Positions 1 through 10,684 are shown, counted from the first letter of the stretch. The stretch is DNA of 64,000 bases from Romanomermis culicivorax (GCA_963922205.1 CAWUHX010000240.1:186001-250000); one strand, 5' to 3'. Notes: generated by a model not told the origin, from the sequence alone. Program-made: numbers and translations.

Positions 1-221
1 CAATTTTACATAGACATGTTCAAGCTTTAAGTTATCTAAATGGCTTTGTGAATGAGACATTTAAATTCTGCATGCTGCTTAGGATTCAGATGACGCGTTC
101 ATACTTTTTTCTACTTGTCCCTCTCACAAAGTACTCTGTGAATTTTCATCCCTACCTTTTTCTGGATATAATTTGAGATAGATAAAAATTCAACTTTATA
201 CAGTAAGGACCGAGTTGTTCC
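1..221. other. Left edge, no recognised feature
   Basis: AT-rich, no frame of note and no repeat shared with the rest of the window. Confidence 0.5.
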
Positions 222-268
222 TGTTGAGAGTGGTCACAGCAACCACCTCAACTACGAATTGTTGCAAA
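222..268. repeat. 47-bp direct repeat with hairpin, copy 1
   Basis: Near-identical to 453-499. Each copy contains an inverted repeat, GTTGAGAGTGGT against ACCACCTCAAC, which can form a stem of about 11 bp with one bulge. The two copies bracket the tRNA-like sequence, so a local duplication is more likely than a target-site duplication, for which 47 bp is too long. Confidence 0.8.
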
Positions 269-290
269 AAAAGAGAGCACCTTTCCCGTT

Positions 291-364
291 GCTCAATTGG
301 CTCAGTTGGTTAGAGCATGCGGATAGTAGCCGCAAGGTCCTGGGTTCAAGTCCCAGACTGAGCC
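291..364 (+). tRNA. tRNA-Thr(AGT)-like gene or tRNA-derived repeat, copy 1
   Basis: A full cloverleaf can be drawn: a 7-bp acceptor stem with one A-C mismatch, D arm GCTC/GAGC, anticodon stem TGCGG/CCGCA, loop ATAGTAG (anticodon AGT, threonine), 5-nt variable loop, and T arm CTGGG/CCCAG with loop TTCAAGT. The A box (TGGCTCAGTTGG) and B box (GGTTCAAGTCC) match the Pol III consensus, and a TTTT run follows at about 368. The leader from 265 and trailer to about 410 are shared with the copy at 7794, so this may be a short tRNA-derived repeat rather than a single-copy gene. Confidence 0.65.
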
Positions 365-452
365 TAACTTTTACTGAAGCCCCGAGTGGCGGGAAGAGGT
401 TGCCTCAACACTGGTGGCCCTTGATGGTCCCTCAAACTCGACGGCGGATGGA

Positions 453-499
453 TGTTGAGAGTGGTCACAGCAACCACCTCAACTACGAATTCTTGCAAA
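453..499. repeat. 47-bp direct repeat with hairpin, copy 2
   Basis: Second copy of the repeat at 222-268, differing at one position near the end (gaattg versus gaattc). It carries the same hairpin and lies just downstream of the tRNA-like trailer. Confidence 0.8.
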
Positions 500-570
500 T
501 GTCAGAGGGGCAATTCCTCTGACCTTTGGTCCTCTAACTACCTCACTTTTATTCTCTAAAGCTCCTTTGT

Positions 571-1287
571 TGTTAAAGTGGTTTCATTTATTCTTGGGCA
601 AACAAACCAGTAAAACGGTTTGTGTCTTATACATTTTTGGCTCAAAAATACATAAATGGGGACGTGAATGTTTTGCATGCATCTGCAAAGTCGATGTTAG
701 ACGCGTGGCGGTTTTGTTTCATTATTATTATAAATTGTCTTATTGTGAACCGGTCGCGTTTTCTCTTTGCGTCTTCGAAGAAGACTCGTGGCGACTGTGG
801 AAGGATAGCGGACGCTTTTTATTGTTCGTATTGTTGTGCATTTTCGACTTCGCGTCGCGGACTCGTTTGGAGAAACTCCCGCGACCTGAGAGGACTCTCG
901 ACGTTCAAACTTTGTTGAGGAGAAGAGTGAGTGTTAGTTCAAGAGGTAGACAGATCTTTTTCTTAAGCTTTCAGCTTAGGTCGTGGATTAAGATACCCGT
1001 AGGTCCCTGGGACTCTGTGTACAGGGACTCAAGAAGGGTCAGCGACTTAGGGAGGTGTTCAGCGTTCGTATTCAAACTTTGGCATTTTGTATTTTCGTTC
1101 ACCACTTGCTCACGGTTGTATTTGCACTTTTGTCAGTTCCCAAAATAAATATCTTTGTTTCTTACGTCTCTGTGACCTGCAGTAGGATAGTATCTAGCAC
1201 CGGGTTAGCGTCAGGGGCCGTACTAGATTGGATCTCCCAAGAACCGCAGCTAGGTAGCCGAGGGCATACGAGCACGTTAATACGACA
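571..1287 (+). mobile_element. Putative LTR (LTR-B) on the plus strand
   Basis: The stretch begins TGTTAAAG and ends TACGACA, a possible TG..CA pair, and is followed at 1289 by a primer-site-like TGGTGACC. Its last 100 bp (1188-1287) recur exactly at 7669-7768. The 5' end is a guess from the TG dinucleotide because no second complete copy is present. No flanking target duplication was found. Apparent reading frames here look like chance frames. Confidence 0.5.
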
Positions 1288-2610
1288 TTGGTGACCGTAC
1301 CAGGGGGACGATTGATCGATTGATCTTTTTATGGTAGTAGTCCTTGAGCGACGATACCTGTTCTTGCAATTTATTCGTAAAATGGATCACTTTATTGGGC
1401 CACCTTCCTAGTTTCATTTCCATTTCTCGTGGCTCTATTGGACGTCCGAACTGTCGCGCCGCTAGTATATCTTCTAGGTCCCAATCGTTGGTTGGCGTTA
1501 CTTCCGATTCCTCAGTATCTTTTCTTTTTCGTGATGCTTTCACTCTTCTTTCTATCCACGGGTACCAACCACGGGGTACTGGTTGTGGATCTTTTTCGCT
1601 ATTCGAGAAATGTGGAGGGCAATAGAAATTTCCAGCCGTTTGCTCTTCCGATAACTTATAAGTTGATATGGCTTCCCCGCGCATCATAAAGTACAACGCA
1701 TTCAAATTGCCAGTCATTTCTTCAATTCCATATGCGCCTTTCCACTGCGGGTCCGTATATTTGTCTTCAAACGTTTCTCGAAACCTTCGGGCTAAATCGG
1801 ATACCAATTCTGGCTCCATCGTATCGTGCGGATATAGTCTGAAGCAATTTTGCACATCACTAGCAAACCCGTATCGTAACAGTGCCAAAAAACATAGAAG
1901 AGACCCGCGCGCGTCGAGCGTCGCGTATCGTAAAACCTCTATGTTTAATTTGTCTGCTTCCATTAGCTGCCGAAATTCTAAAGAGCTCAATTAGCCCCAC
2001 GAAATCTTAAAAGCATCAGCCCACAAAAACAGAATTTCCGTCATAAAGGCCTTCAAGTTCAGGGCTTCCGGGCTAATTCCTACCATTCTAGTCTTCGCTT
2101 TATCCTTCATTTCGGCTAAGACGATTTCCAGATCATAAACGCAGCACGACAAGATGTAGTCAATATTGTCACACCTTTTCCGGGCTAATTCCTTTTCTTG
2201 ATCTAGATATCCGAACCTAGTCAAGACTAGCGTTATATCTTCTCGAATATGAAAACCGACGATGATGTTTTCTTCGCGGAAAATTGTATTATAAACTTTA
2301 TGAAAATGTTCTCTGTCCCAAAACTTTAGATCTATTATAAAGTTTTTTCCACACATAGTCGAAATTGTCAAGAGCCGTAAGGCGTCGCTGGGTCTCGAAC
2401 CCGCCGTTTTGGGTTTCCTCCCACTTTCAGTATCTAGCGCGATGACTACTCGTCCTCTAAATTTTGACTGATTTATCGCCTTGATAAACGCTTTTATGTT
2501 CTCGGGCGCAAGAAATAATGGTTCCTCGATGGCCGCATGAGGCACACCGAACAACGACGAAAAATAATTAAAGATATCTGTTGAGCGTACCATTCTCCGA
2601 ACATTGTAAT
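1277..2610 (-). pseudogene. DEDDy 3'-5' exonuclease-like protein, exon 2 (element 1)
   Basis: This exon encodes an RNase D/WRN-type 3'-5' exonuclease-like domain. All three motifs are visible: ExoI D-T-E at about 2434, ExoII F-H-x-x-x-D at about 2239, and ExoIII Y-A-T-L-D at 1927-1913. The DEDDy family removes nucleotides from 3' ends using two metal ions held by these residues. One TAA at 1993-1991 lies between ExoII and ExoIII, and the frame is the same on both sides. Exon 2 starts after an AG acceptor (TTTTAAG) at 2611; the element 2 homologue has its acceptor at the same codon and phase. A Lys/Arg-rich segment follows the domain. The 3' end is lost: the frame runs into the opposite-strand LTR-B at about 1310 and stops by chance at 1277. 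It follows pol of element 1. Confidence 0.75.
1289..1306 (+). other. Primer-binding-site-like sequence after LTR-B
   Basis: TGGTGACCGTACC follows the LTR end by one base. A start with TGG fits pairing to a tRNA 3' CCA end. I could not assign the tRNA. The same bases also read as the last sense codons of the antisense exonuclease frame, so the junction with the antisense element lies at about 1310 or within this site. Confidence 0.4.
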
Positions 2611-2823
2611 CTTAAAATTTTCATACAATTTTTTAACTACAATTTTTTGTGATAATTTCGAAACAAAACGACTCAAATGCACAAGAATAAATTTGGACAT
2701 AGGTGAGTTGATCAGTCTCTCAAATACCCAAAATCCTCAGCATATAAATTGCCGCGCGGTCAATTTAGAGTCTCATTTCGAATAAAAAATTTCTACCACA
2801 TATTTGAACCTTTTCACACTTAC
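2611..2823 (-). other. Predicted phase-1 intron in the element 1 exonuclease gene
   Basis: Donor GTAAGT at 2823-2818 and acceptor TTTTAAG ending at 2611 give a 213-bp intron. The joined exons stay in frame, and both flanking peptides resemble those of element 2: a GQ-x-Q-x-RQ-x-N stretch before, and YN followed by basic residues after. Element 2 has an intron at the same position and phase, which is the main support. Confidence 0.65.
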
Positions 2824-2908
2824 TACTAAGTTGGAAATTTGTATTATCTTGGCGATCTTGCGGTTGCCCGAAACTACTGTCTACTTCGACGAAACTGGAC
2901 GTGGCCAT
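2824..2908 (-). CDS. Exonuclease-like gene, exon 1 (element 1)
   Basis: A short first exon of 28 codons plus one base, starting at ATG 2908-2906 and ending at a GTAAGT donor. It lies about 400 bp after the pol stop (3308), the same spacing as in element 2. Its C-terminal peptide resembles exon 1 of element 2 (GQPQDRQDN versus GQLQGRQNN), which argues for the ATG and donor chosen. It is too short and too rich in Ser and Gln to suggest a domain. Confidence 0.55.
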
Positions 2909-3307
2909 ATCGCGTTCGAATTTGAACTTCAAAAATCCTCCAGTCGACGATAATAATGAATATTATAATACTTTGCAAATGAAATCTAAAAAGTAGCTCC
3001 ATAACAGCTTCGATTTTATGGGATCTATAACTCGGGAAGGGTTTTTTCGGGACTTATAAACATTTCCATTTCTTCACACCGAGCGCGTGAAAAAATATAA
3101 TTTTTGCCCATTAAAATAAATTTTCGGCGTCGTAATTTTTTACAAGTGCCTAAAACTGCCATAAAATTGCCAAAAATAAGTTAGAACGATAAAAATTCAA
3201 AGGGAAAAAACGAGAAGAAATGGGGAAAATTATGATACAGGGAGGATTAAAAAAGGACACATAAAATAAAATTTGAACACAACGCGCAAATAAAACGATA
3301 AAATGAA
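2909..3307. other. Spacer between pol and the exonuclease gene of element 1
   Basis: AT-rich spacer of about 400 bp after the pol stop and before the exonuclease first exon. No open frame, repeat or clear promoter is visible. The equivalent spacer in element 2 (32766-33178) has similar length and base composition. Confidence 0.5.
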
Positions 3308-6300
3308 TTATGAACTACAGTAAAAATCGGGTATCCGCGTAATAAAAGGCATTACGCGATTTACGGAGACTATTTGTACACGCGAATCTGGTTTCCCAGC
3401 GCGGCGTATTTTTATAACATTTTTATCTAAATTTTGTGTTTCAATTACTTCGTAGGGACCGTCATTTGTAGTGTCGGCCTTTCCTTTGATAATTCCCTTT
3501 TGATAGAGGACAAGTTCACCCGTTTGGAAGGTTTTCTCGCGAGCCTTCTTATCATACTGTAATTTTCTTTCGGCCGCCGATTTTTTATGGTTTTCATTTA
3601 TAGTTTTATACGTGTTAAGGAGATGCTCCGTTAACATGTATCTATAGGTGTCATAATTATTCTGAATAATTATGGGCCTTGCTATTTCACTGTCTATCTG
3701 GAACTTTGCCTCGTGCCCGTATAGTAGGCTATGGGGGGAATTTTTTGTAGTTTTATGAGGCGTAATCCGATACGCAAATAAAATCTGTTCCAAATAATGG
3801 GGCCAATCGTCGGGGTCGGTAATTGCCACTCTTCTAATCTGCTCAATTAGCGTTCTATTAAATCTTTCCACCATACCATTACATTGTGGGTGGTATGGTG
3901 TCGTATTTATTTTCTTGATTTTGAGAAGGTCGCATACGTTGCGCATTAATTCGGACATGTATGCTGAGCCTTGGTCGCTCAGCAAGTGTTTTGGCGCCCT
4001 GTGAGTATAAATTACTTTCTCCATGAAGGCCTTTACTATAGTATCGGCTTTTTGATCGGGAATACACTTGGCCTCCACCCATTTCGTGAAATAATCCATG
4101 AATACGATAACATATGGCCTTTTTTCTCGTAAGGGCGAAATACTAACCACATCGGTGGCTACTATTTCCCAAGGATATGAAACGGGTATAGGGTTGAGTG
4201 GTTGAATTGGGTTCGCTATTGGGCGGCATAATTGGCATACGACACAGGATTTTATCCACTTAATGATGTCGTCTTCCATATTTGACCACCAAAATTTATT
4301 CCCAATTGCAGCAATGATTCTATCTATCCCTTGATGTCCCATCAAGGTATCGCCGTGGTACTGGTGTAGGACAAGATGCCTAAGCTTGGTAGGGATTACT
4401 AATTGATTTCTTCCGTGGATACTTTCCCGATACAATACTTCGTTTTCCAAGTGAAAACTATTGAAGTATTTTTTTGAGCTGTTTTCACCAATATTCCGAA
4501 AGATTTCCACCAACTTTTGGTCTAATCGCTGCTGTTTCTTGATCAGTTCCAGAGAGAATAAGTCAGACTCCTTTTTTGCTTCCTCTGGCGTTTGGTCTAT
4601 TTCTTGTTGAGTTGGTGGTGGAGGATCAATAAATACTTCTTGTGTCTCTGGTTCAAGCATCTGTCTTGTCATAGCTCTTGTTACCGCCATGCATTCGGGT
4701 TCCGTATCCACTTTTTTATCCTCGATCTCTTCGTTACCTTCTGGTTTCTTGTTTCGGACCTTTTCTTTTTCCTCTGATCTTGATAAAAAATCTGCAAAGG
4801 CGTTCTCGCGTCCGGCTACATATTCAAATGTGTAGTTGAACTGTCCAATATATAAAGCCCATTTCAATAATCTTTGATTTTGTTGTTTCTCTGCGGAGAG
4901 CCATGTAAGTGGTTTATGATCTGTTCTAATTGTGACCCTAAACCCCATAACGTAATGTCGGTACTGTTTGAATCCATAGACTACGGCTAAGCACTCTCTT
5001 TCCGTTGTCGAATACCTTGTTTCGGCATCGTTTAAAACTCTGCTCGAATATGCTATCGTCCAGCGATCGTTTTCCGTTTCCTGATATAGAATCGCACCTA
5101 TTGCTGTCCCCGATGCATCCGTTTGAATTACAAACTTCGCCGATCCATCGAATACTGGGTACCGCAGAAATGGTGCCGTCATTAGGGCATCTTTTACCCC
5201 TCTAAAAGCCGTTAATTGCTCCTCCGAAAGTTCAAACTTCTCCTTTCTATTCTTTTTTACAAGGGCTTTAAATAACGGCTGAGCGATAAAGGCTAAGTTA
5301 TGTATGAATCGTTTGGACCATTGCACCAATCCCAAAAATTTTTGCAGCTGCTTGATGGACTTGGGTACCTCAAAGTTTTTTACCGCTTCTATTTTCTGGG
5401 GGTCAACTGACATTCCATTCTTGTCCAATATGTGGCCTAAAAATTTTACGCTGGCCGGCATAAAGGAGCATTTGTCAGGTTTCAATGTAAGGTTTGCGTT
5501 TGTCAAACATCGAAAAATAGTCTCTATATTTTGTAAGTGCTCCTCGACTGTTTTTGAGAAGATTATCACGTCGTCAATATATACTAAACATATTTTCCAC
5601 ACGTATGGATAAAGAATTCGCTCCATGAGACGCTGAAATTCTGCGGGAGCATTTTTTAAACCAAACGGCATCACCTTGAACTGGAACAGGCCATCTTGAC
5701 ATATGAATGCTGTTTTTTCTTTCGATTCTGAGTGCATGGGTACCTGCCAATATCCGGACTTTAGATCCAAGGTCGAAAAATAGCGCGCACCTCCTAACGC
5801 ATCTAAATAATCGTCGATTCGTGGTATCGGGAACTTATCGTCCTTTGTCACCTGATTAATTCCTCTGTAGTCGACTACTGGTCTCCATGTACCATCTTTT
5901 TTGCCCACTAGAAACAATGGTGCGGCCCAAGGGCTTCTAGAAGGCTCAATGACCCCTTTTTCCATCATATCCTTTACGTGTTCGCGGATAATATCCCTTT
6001 GCATTATAGGGGCTCTCCAGTAGTGTTTTTGGACCGGCAACGCATCTCCTGTGTCGATTCTGTGTTGTGCCTCGTGAGTCATCGTTAGAGGGTCGTTCTT
6101 CATACTAAATGCGTGCCTATGTTTGAGTAGGACGTTCATGAGCTGTTGTTGCCCTTGTCGATCCGTACTTGATTCTTTTACCAATTGCGTTATGATTTTG
6201 ATAAATTCAGGTTCGCTCTGTTGTTGAATTTGCGGTTCGGACTGAAGTTGATGTATCTTTTCGTCAAAGTCTGGACCCACGAATTTCGTTTTGGATTTTG

Positions 6301-7672
6301 CTATCAGCTCGTTGCTACGCAGTTTTATCCCCTTGCTGGTTTCGTTTATTAATAAAATTCGGAAATTATTGTCTCTAGCGTCCACAATTGATGCGTCGAC
6401 ATCGAACAGAGTATCCTTCCCCGTTTCTTCTACCACTATGGGTCCGTTTGTCCAATCTTTCTGTGGCCAGACCACAGCTTGCACAAAGGAAGTGGTATTT
6501 GGGGGAATATATATCCCGTTTTTCGTCCAGATAAAGGTTTCTTCGTTCATTTCGGTAATTCGCATGACTTGTTCTTGATCGTCATCACTTTCTAACTCAG
6601 GCAAGTCTTCTTCCTTGATTTCCTCTTTTATGGGTACATAATCCAAAACCATCGGATTTGCCGGAATTGGCAACCGCGGCGGTATTTGCATATCGTCAAA
6701 TAGTGTTTCACTAATTATTTGTCTTTCTACATTCGCTAGGCGTATGTGGCCGTTTCGAAAATCAATAGATGCCTGTATACTAGGATGGGTTAGAAAATCT
6801 AGACCCAATATAATACCTTCATTTAGGTTATCTAGCAATGCGAATCTAGCGAGAAAATTTCCAAAACCAGTTCCAACGTATATGAATGTAGGACCATATG
6901 TTGTTACGCGTTTTCCAACCGCTGTTACTACTGAATTCAAAATCGGAAATTTCGTCTTTGATATGTTCAGCAATCTCGACGCTGTATCTGTCCTCATAAA
7001 ACTAGATTGTGCTCCCGTATCGATTAGAGCCTTAAATTCTTCTCCACGTATTTTGACGGGTATTAACAGTGGTTGACATTTGCGAAAATTTTCCAGAAAT
7101 AAATGTTCGTTATCATTGGCGAGTCTAGGCTTTGCTTCTGAAGTGGAGCTGATAACATTCGCCAAACTTAACTCATAATTTTCTATAAGTACTCCATCCA
7201 GGGCTATAATTTCTGGTTTATCTTGTTTTTTAGTCTCTTGTGAATTTATGACATTTATGGAATTATTCGGAGGATTATTGATCGGTTGCGATGTTGTTGG
7301 TGGTGCAATATTCGGTGGTGGCTGCGGGGCATTATTTTGACGATAATAATACGCCGTGTTTGGATTTTGTTCGATATTATTATTGTATGGCATTCGTTGA
7401 CCAAAATTTGCCAAACCGGCTCGTCCACGATTCACAAAACCACCGCGATGGTCGAAATTTCGATTATAGAAGTTGTTACCACGATTCCACGGCCTCCCTT
7501 GATCCGTTGGCTGAATCAGTTCCGGGTGAAGAATAAAACAATTTTCGGACGAGTGGCTATTGGACTTATGATATGAACAATACGGTCGGCGATATGGATT
7601 CCCCAAAACTCTATCAGGTAGATTATTATATTGAGCATTATTAGAATTATTATTGGCTCCCCACCGATTAGT
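3308..7672 (-). CDS. Ty3/gypsy Gag(NC)-Pol polyprotein of element 1
   Basis: One open frame of about 1,450 codons with no interruption. In order it encodes: the Gag C-terminus with a Cys/His knuckle (C-x2-H-x4-H-x4-C at about 7560-7600) and an Asn/Pro-rich region; a retropepsin (ALIDTGA at about 7020, ILGLDFL at about 6800); reverse transcriptase with catalytic Y-I-D-D near 5580; RNase H ([11 protein letters not shown] near 5110; TDHKPLTW near 4910); integrase with an HHCC zinc finger near 4380-4240; and a D,D-35-E core (ATDVV near 4160, SDQGSAY near 3970, MVERFN near 3860). The frame extends past 7672 to 7792 only through LTR-B sequence. The Gag capsid part and the element's own 5' LTR are missing. 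An open frame in a truncated copy suggests recent activity of this lineage. Confidence 0.93.
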   Translation of the reverse strand, partial: TNRWGANNNSNNAQYNNLPDRVLGNPYRRPYCSYHKSNSHSSENCFILHPELIQPTDQGRPWNRGNNFYNRNFDHRGGFVNRGRAGLANFGQRMPYNNNIEQNPNTAYYYRQNNAPQPPPNIAPPTTSQPINNPPNNSINVINSQETKKQDKPEIIALDGVLIENYELSLANVISSTSEAKPRLANDNEHLFLENFRKCQPLLIPVKIRGEEFKALIDTGAQSSFMRTDTASRLLNISKTKFPILNSVVTAVGKRVTTYGPTFIYVGTGFGNFLARFALLDNLNEGIILGLDFLTHPSIQASIDFRNGHIRLANVERQIISETLFDDMQIPPRLPIPANPMVLDYVPIKEEIKEEDLPELESDDDQEQVMRITEMNEETFIWTKNGIYIPPNTTSFVQAVVWPQKDWTNGPIVVEETGKDTLFDVDASIVDARDNNFRILLINETSKGIKLRSNELIAKSKTKFVGPDFDEKIHQLQSEPQIQQQSEPEFIKIITQLVKESSTDRQGQQQLMNVLLKHRHAFSMKNDPLTMTHEAQHRIDTGDALPVQKHYWRAPIMQRDIIREHVKDMMEKGVIEPSRSPWAAPLFLVGKKDGTWRPVVDYRGINQVTKDDKFPIPRIDDYLDALGGARYFSTLDLKSGYWQVPMHSESKEKTAFICQDGLFQFKVMPFGLKNAPAEFQRLMERILYPYVWKICLVYIDDVIIFSKTVEEHLQNIETIFRCLTNANLTLKPDKCSFMPASVKFLGHILDKNGMSVDPQKIEAVKNFEVPKSIKQLQKFLGLVQWSKRFIHNLAFIAQPLFKALVKKNRKEKFELSEEQLTAFRGVKDALMTAPFLRYPVFDGSAKFVIQTDASGTAIGAILYQETENDRWTIAYSSRVLNDAETRYSTTERECLAVVYGFKQYRHYVMGFRVTIRTDHKPLTWLSAEKQQNQRLLKWALYIGQFNYTFEYVAGRENAFADFLSRSEEKEKVRNKKPEGNEEIEDKKVDTEPECMAVTRAMTRQMLEPETQEVFIDPPPPTQQEIDQTPEEAKKESDLFSLELIKKQQRLDQKLVEIFRNIGENSSKKYFNSFHLENEVLYRESIHGRNQLVIPTKLRHLVLHQYHGDTLMGHQGIDRIIAAIGNKFWWSNMEDDIIKWIKSCVVCQLCRPIANPIQPLNPIPVSYPWEIVATDVVSISPLREKRPYVIVFMDYFTKWVEAKCIPDQKADTIVKAFMEKVIYTHRAPKHLLSDQGSAYMSELMRNVCDLLKIKKINTTPYHPQCNGMVERFNRTLIEQIRRVAITDPDDWPHYLEQILFAYRITPHKTTKNSPHSLLYGHEAKFQIDSEIARPIIIQNNYDTYRYMLTEHLLNTYKTINENHKKSAAERKLQYDKKAREKTFQTGELVLYQKGIIKGKADTTNDGPYEVIETQNLDKNVIKIRRAGKPDSRVQIVSVNRVMPFITRIPDFYCSS

Positions 7673-7768
7673 ATCTAGCACCGGGTTAGCGTCAGGGGCC
7701 GTACTAGATTGGATCTCCCAAGAACCGCAGCTAGGTAGCCGAGGGCATACGAGCACGTTAATACGACA
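7669..7768 (+). repeat. Second copy of the last 100 bp of LTR-B
   Basis: Identical base for base to 1188-1287. It abuts the broken gag end of element 1 on the left and the tRNA-like leader on the right. It could be the surviving end of a 3' LTR of the plus-strand unit that starts with LTR-B, which would then hold element 1 in antisense. Confidence 0.85.
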
Positions 7769-7793
7769 CAAAAAAGAGAGCACCTTTCCCATT

Positions 7794-7867
7794 GCTCAGT
7801 TGGCTCAGTTGGTTAGAGTATGTGGACGGTAGCCGCAAGGTCCTGGGTTCAAGTCCCAGACTGAGCC
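7794..7867 (+). tRNA. tRNA-Thr-like sequence, copy 2 (degenerate anticodon loop)
   Basis: Cloverleaf as at 291, with a perfect GCTCAGT/ACTGAGC acceptor stem. The anticodon loop reads ACGGTAG, so the anticodon would be GGT but position 33 is C instead of the near-universal T, suggesting a pseudogene. A and B boxes are intact and TTTT follows. The LTR-B tail ends 25 bp upstream of the tRNA start, close to the spacing used by Ty3-type integrases at tRNA genes. Confidence 0.6.
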
Positions 7868-7943
7868 TAACTTTTAATGAAGCCCCGAGTAGCGGGAAAG
7901 GGTTGCCTCAACATTCCAAAAAACATACAGTGTATCCTCATCT

Positions 7944-7975
7944 ATAAGTCACCCTTGAGTTGAAGTCACATCTGA
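7944..7975 (+). repeat. Flanking repeat left of LTR A2
   Basis: ATAAGTCACCCT-type sequence repeated imperfectly at 9190-9221 on the other side of the LTR, and in a tandem form at 10570-10614. It looks like an older local repeat into which the LTR inserted, not a short target duplication. Confidence 0.55.
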
Positions 7976-8027
7976 AATTAGTAGGATTCCCCTACAGGTC
8001 ACCCTTATGTCGCCCAGAAATTAATAG

Positions 8028-9176
8028 TATCACATGTCAATCAATTCAGCAACACCACGTGATTCCTGTTTATGTTGGTATTTCATTATTTTTGATCGTT
8101 TTGTTATTTTTGTCATTTTGTCTTCATTTCTGTACATACATTTGTCTTATCGACAGTGAGTTCCTCAAAGAGCACTCCTTGCTCACAGCTATTTTCGTCA
8201 CATCACATGGCTTTGAGTCAACAAATCGAGTGGTTGATTGCTGTTGGAATTTCTGCTAAAGACATTCATATGTTTTGCACAGGCACTAAGTCGGCATCAA
8301 TGCTGAGCATATTCGAACTGGCCACCTTCCTATGTGCACAGGGGCCGTGCCCTGCAAAGATACCTTTTCAGGCTTTGGCCTGGGCATCATCAACTCTGTC
8401 CCAAGTTTACCGTAGACGTTCAAGTGTACATAATTGTGTGTTGCTGAGTTTTATCATCCTTTTTGGACCAATCGCTTTTTACTGTTGGCCTTTTTCTGAG
8501 CTCTCTTGCTCCATTCTTATCAGTTCTTATTGTATCTTCCAGTGTCTCTATGCGCTCTTCTTAGTGCTATTTGCATCATCCGTAATTTGCATATTTTTCT
8601 ATTGATCACCTATTTGATCAACTGTCAATCGCCTACCCATTGATTTTATATTTCCAGTAAATCGTAGGTCATAGCTCAAGCTCGCACCTCTCCTCTCTAC
8701 CATGGCAGTCCGCCTTGTCGACCCCCGTCTTACACTAGCCGTCCGTTACAGCCTGTTTGTACCTGATTGTACCCATAGCCGTTTTCCCCTACCAGACTAG
8801 GTAAGTTCCAGGGCATATTAGTAGTTATGTCGATTAAGGGTATTTCCTCCTGAGTGGGTTCTCCTCCACACCTCCCACTCTTCTATCAGCAACACCCCTC
8901 CCTGAGGTTGGTCAAGAGGGATCTTTTGGTTCACAATCAGTATCCTAATGCCCAGGTCTTGCCATGGATGACCTTATCGATCATCCACACTTACTGGACC
9001 AATGTTCACCCCTAACCTGGTGGGGTTATCCTTACCTACAGTAATAAACCCCCAAAGCAACCTATAGTTCCTTTTATAACCAGTACTCACGGGGTAAGGT
9101 TAAACGGGGAGCCAACACCTCAGTGCCAGGCTCCATGGCCCTATTTCAGGTGATATGGCTCCCAGTTTATGTGACA
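8028..9176 (+). mobile_element. Solo-like LTR of the element 3/4 family (LTR A2)
   Basis: It starts TATCACATG and ends ATGTGACA, matching the family termini TGTCACRTGCC...GTGACA. The first 300 bp resemble the reverse complements of 17676-18066 and 49926-50290, and the part near 8790 resembles the minus-strand LTR near 17060. A conserved GACTAG-GTAAGT at about 8796-8808 looks like a splice donor and recurs as GACTAG-GTAAGC in the minus-strand copy. No internal coding region follows, so it is probably a solo LTR. The reading frames across it are not conserved among copies. Confidence 0.65.
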
Positions 9177-9189
9177 ACGGCACTCAGTT

Positions 9190-9221
9190 ATAAGTCACCC
9201 TCGAGTATAAGTTGCATCTGA
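9190..9221 (+). repeat. Flanking repeat right of LTR A2
   Basis: Right-hand counterpart of 7944-7975 (ATAAGTCACCCTCGAGTA...). See that entry. Confidence 0.55.
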
Positions 9222-9328
9222 TCTGGGCAAGGCAGGTTTCCAACCTGAGATCTCATCTGGTCCTGAATACAAAGTGTAATGCGATCCTTTCTTTTTAGTT
9301 GATAATCTGAATAAAATTGACCAGATTC

Positions 9329-10560
9329 TAGGGGACCGTTGCATTAAACGTACTAGTTACAAGCTACAAGTTACAAGTTACAATTAAAAAAAGCTACCAG
9401 TTGTACAAGTTGGCATTGGATATAACTTTTTTGTCTACAAGCAAAAACCTACTAGTTCAGAGTCAATTTTACAAGTCATACAAGTATGTTTTGGACTTTT
9501 AATTTACAATTGTAGTTTTTCAAGGTTACAAGCCCTACAAGTATAGACAACAAGCATTCTTTATGAATGTATTTTTTATGAATACATTTTTATAGGGCGA
9601 TTTTACATGTTGTACAAGCACATTACAAGTGTACAGAAAACTGTTGCGTAACATATTTTGCAGTTGTACACTTGTAACATTGCTGTCAACAATTTTGTAA
9701 CAATCATATATAATTCGAGGACGAAATACTTGTTGTCAATGTGTGTTATTATTTTCTTCTATCAAAAAATTGTCTTCAGAATCGCTACTTTCAGTGAAAA
9801 TATCCACAGTGACCCAAGTACTGAAAACCGTACATGCACTGGACAAAAATTTTTTTTGGAGGGGGCGAATGCCAGTAATGTTCCTATACAAAGTATAGGG
9901 CGAATTTTTTGCTAGGGGTTGTACATCCCCCCCCCCCAAATCCCCTCCCCCCTCCCTCTGCGTTTATGTATGGGGAAACACTTGTAGAACTTGTTTGATT
10001 TTTTAATCCCCATTTTACTAAGAGTTAAATATTACAACGAATTAATTCATAAAAATTTATAAAGTTCATACGACTTTGAGGAAAAATGACTGCTGCATCC
10101 ATTACAACTGAATTAAAAAAAACAAAATGTTGAAGAAAAGAAGAAATTAAGTGAAACTAATTATTTATCAGTGAAATTTGACTAGTAATTCTATTGCACG
10201 TTAAAACCTCACAAGTCTTTATACAAATGTAGCACTAACACCTTTGTGCAAAGCCCAACTTGTAGGACTTGTAAATTGAACAAAATTTGTTTTCAAATGT
10301 TTAACTACATCTGTAAATGACTTGTAGCTACAAATAGTTTTATGGGATGCTGCTCATGTAGAACTTCTCTTGTAGGACTTCTAATCGTTACAAGTGCTTT
10401 TAGGCAATACCATCTTGTAAATTAAAGTTGTTGCACTTGTAAAAATTTCACTTGTAGGACTTGTACCTGTAGCTTGTAACTTGTAACTTTTATGCAACAG
10501 AATTCACAAGTAATTTCTCGCTGGTAGGACTTGTAATGACTTGCGCAACAAGTCCCAGGG
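9329..10560. mobile_element. Non-autonomous DNA transposon with dense subterminal ACTTGTA motifs
   Basis: The left part is studded with TACAAGT and the right part with its reverse complement ACTTGTA, so the halves form a long loose inverted repeat. Approximate termini: TAGGGGACCGTTGC on the left; the right end, read inward, is CCTGGGACTTGTTGC. No transposase frame lies inside. Repeated subterminal motifs of this kind are typical transposase-binding arrays. I found no convincing target duplication, so the superfamily is open. Confidence 0.6.
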
Positions 10561-10643
10561 GTGTTTTATATAAAAGTCGTCCTCAAGTATAAGTTGCCCT
10601 TAAGTATAAGTCACCATTTTGGACCTTCTGTTAACTCTTAATG

Positions 10644-10645
<2 letters not shown>

Positions 10646-10684
<39 letters not shown>
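10646..10684. repeat. (TA)n microsatellite
   Basis: About 19 TA units in a row. Confidence 0.98.

Noticed and set aside
567..1148. 193-codon plus-strand frame
   Set aside because: Lies in the putative LTR-B, has low-complexity aromatic composition, no domain, and overlaps another frame of similar quality.
5005..7576. Several plus-strand frames of 60-110 codons
   Set aside because: Antisense shadows of the element 1 gag-pol frame.
7673..7792. N-terminal 40 residues of the long minus-strand frame
   Set aside because: Derived from the antisense of the LTR-B tail; not part of the original Gag.
8156..8605. 149-codon plus-strand frame
   Set aside because: Falls within LTR A2 and is not conserved in the other LTR copies.
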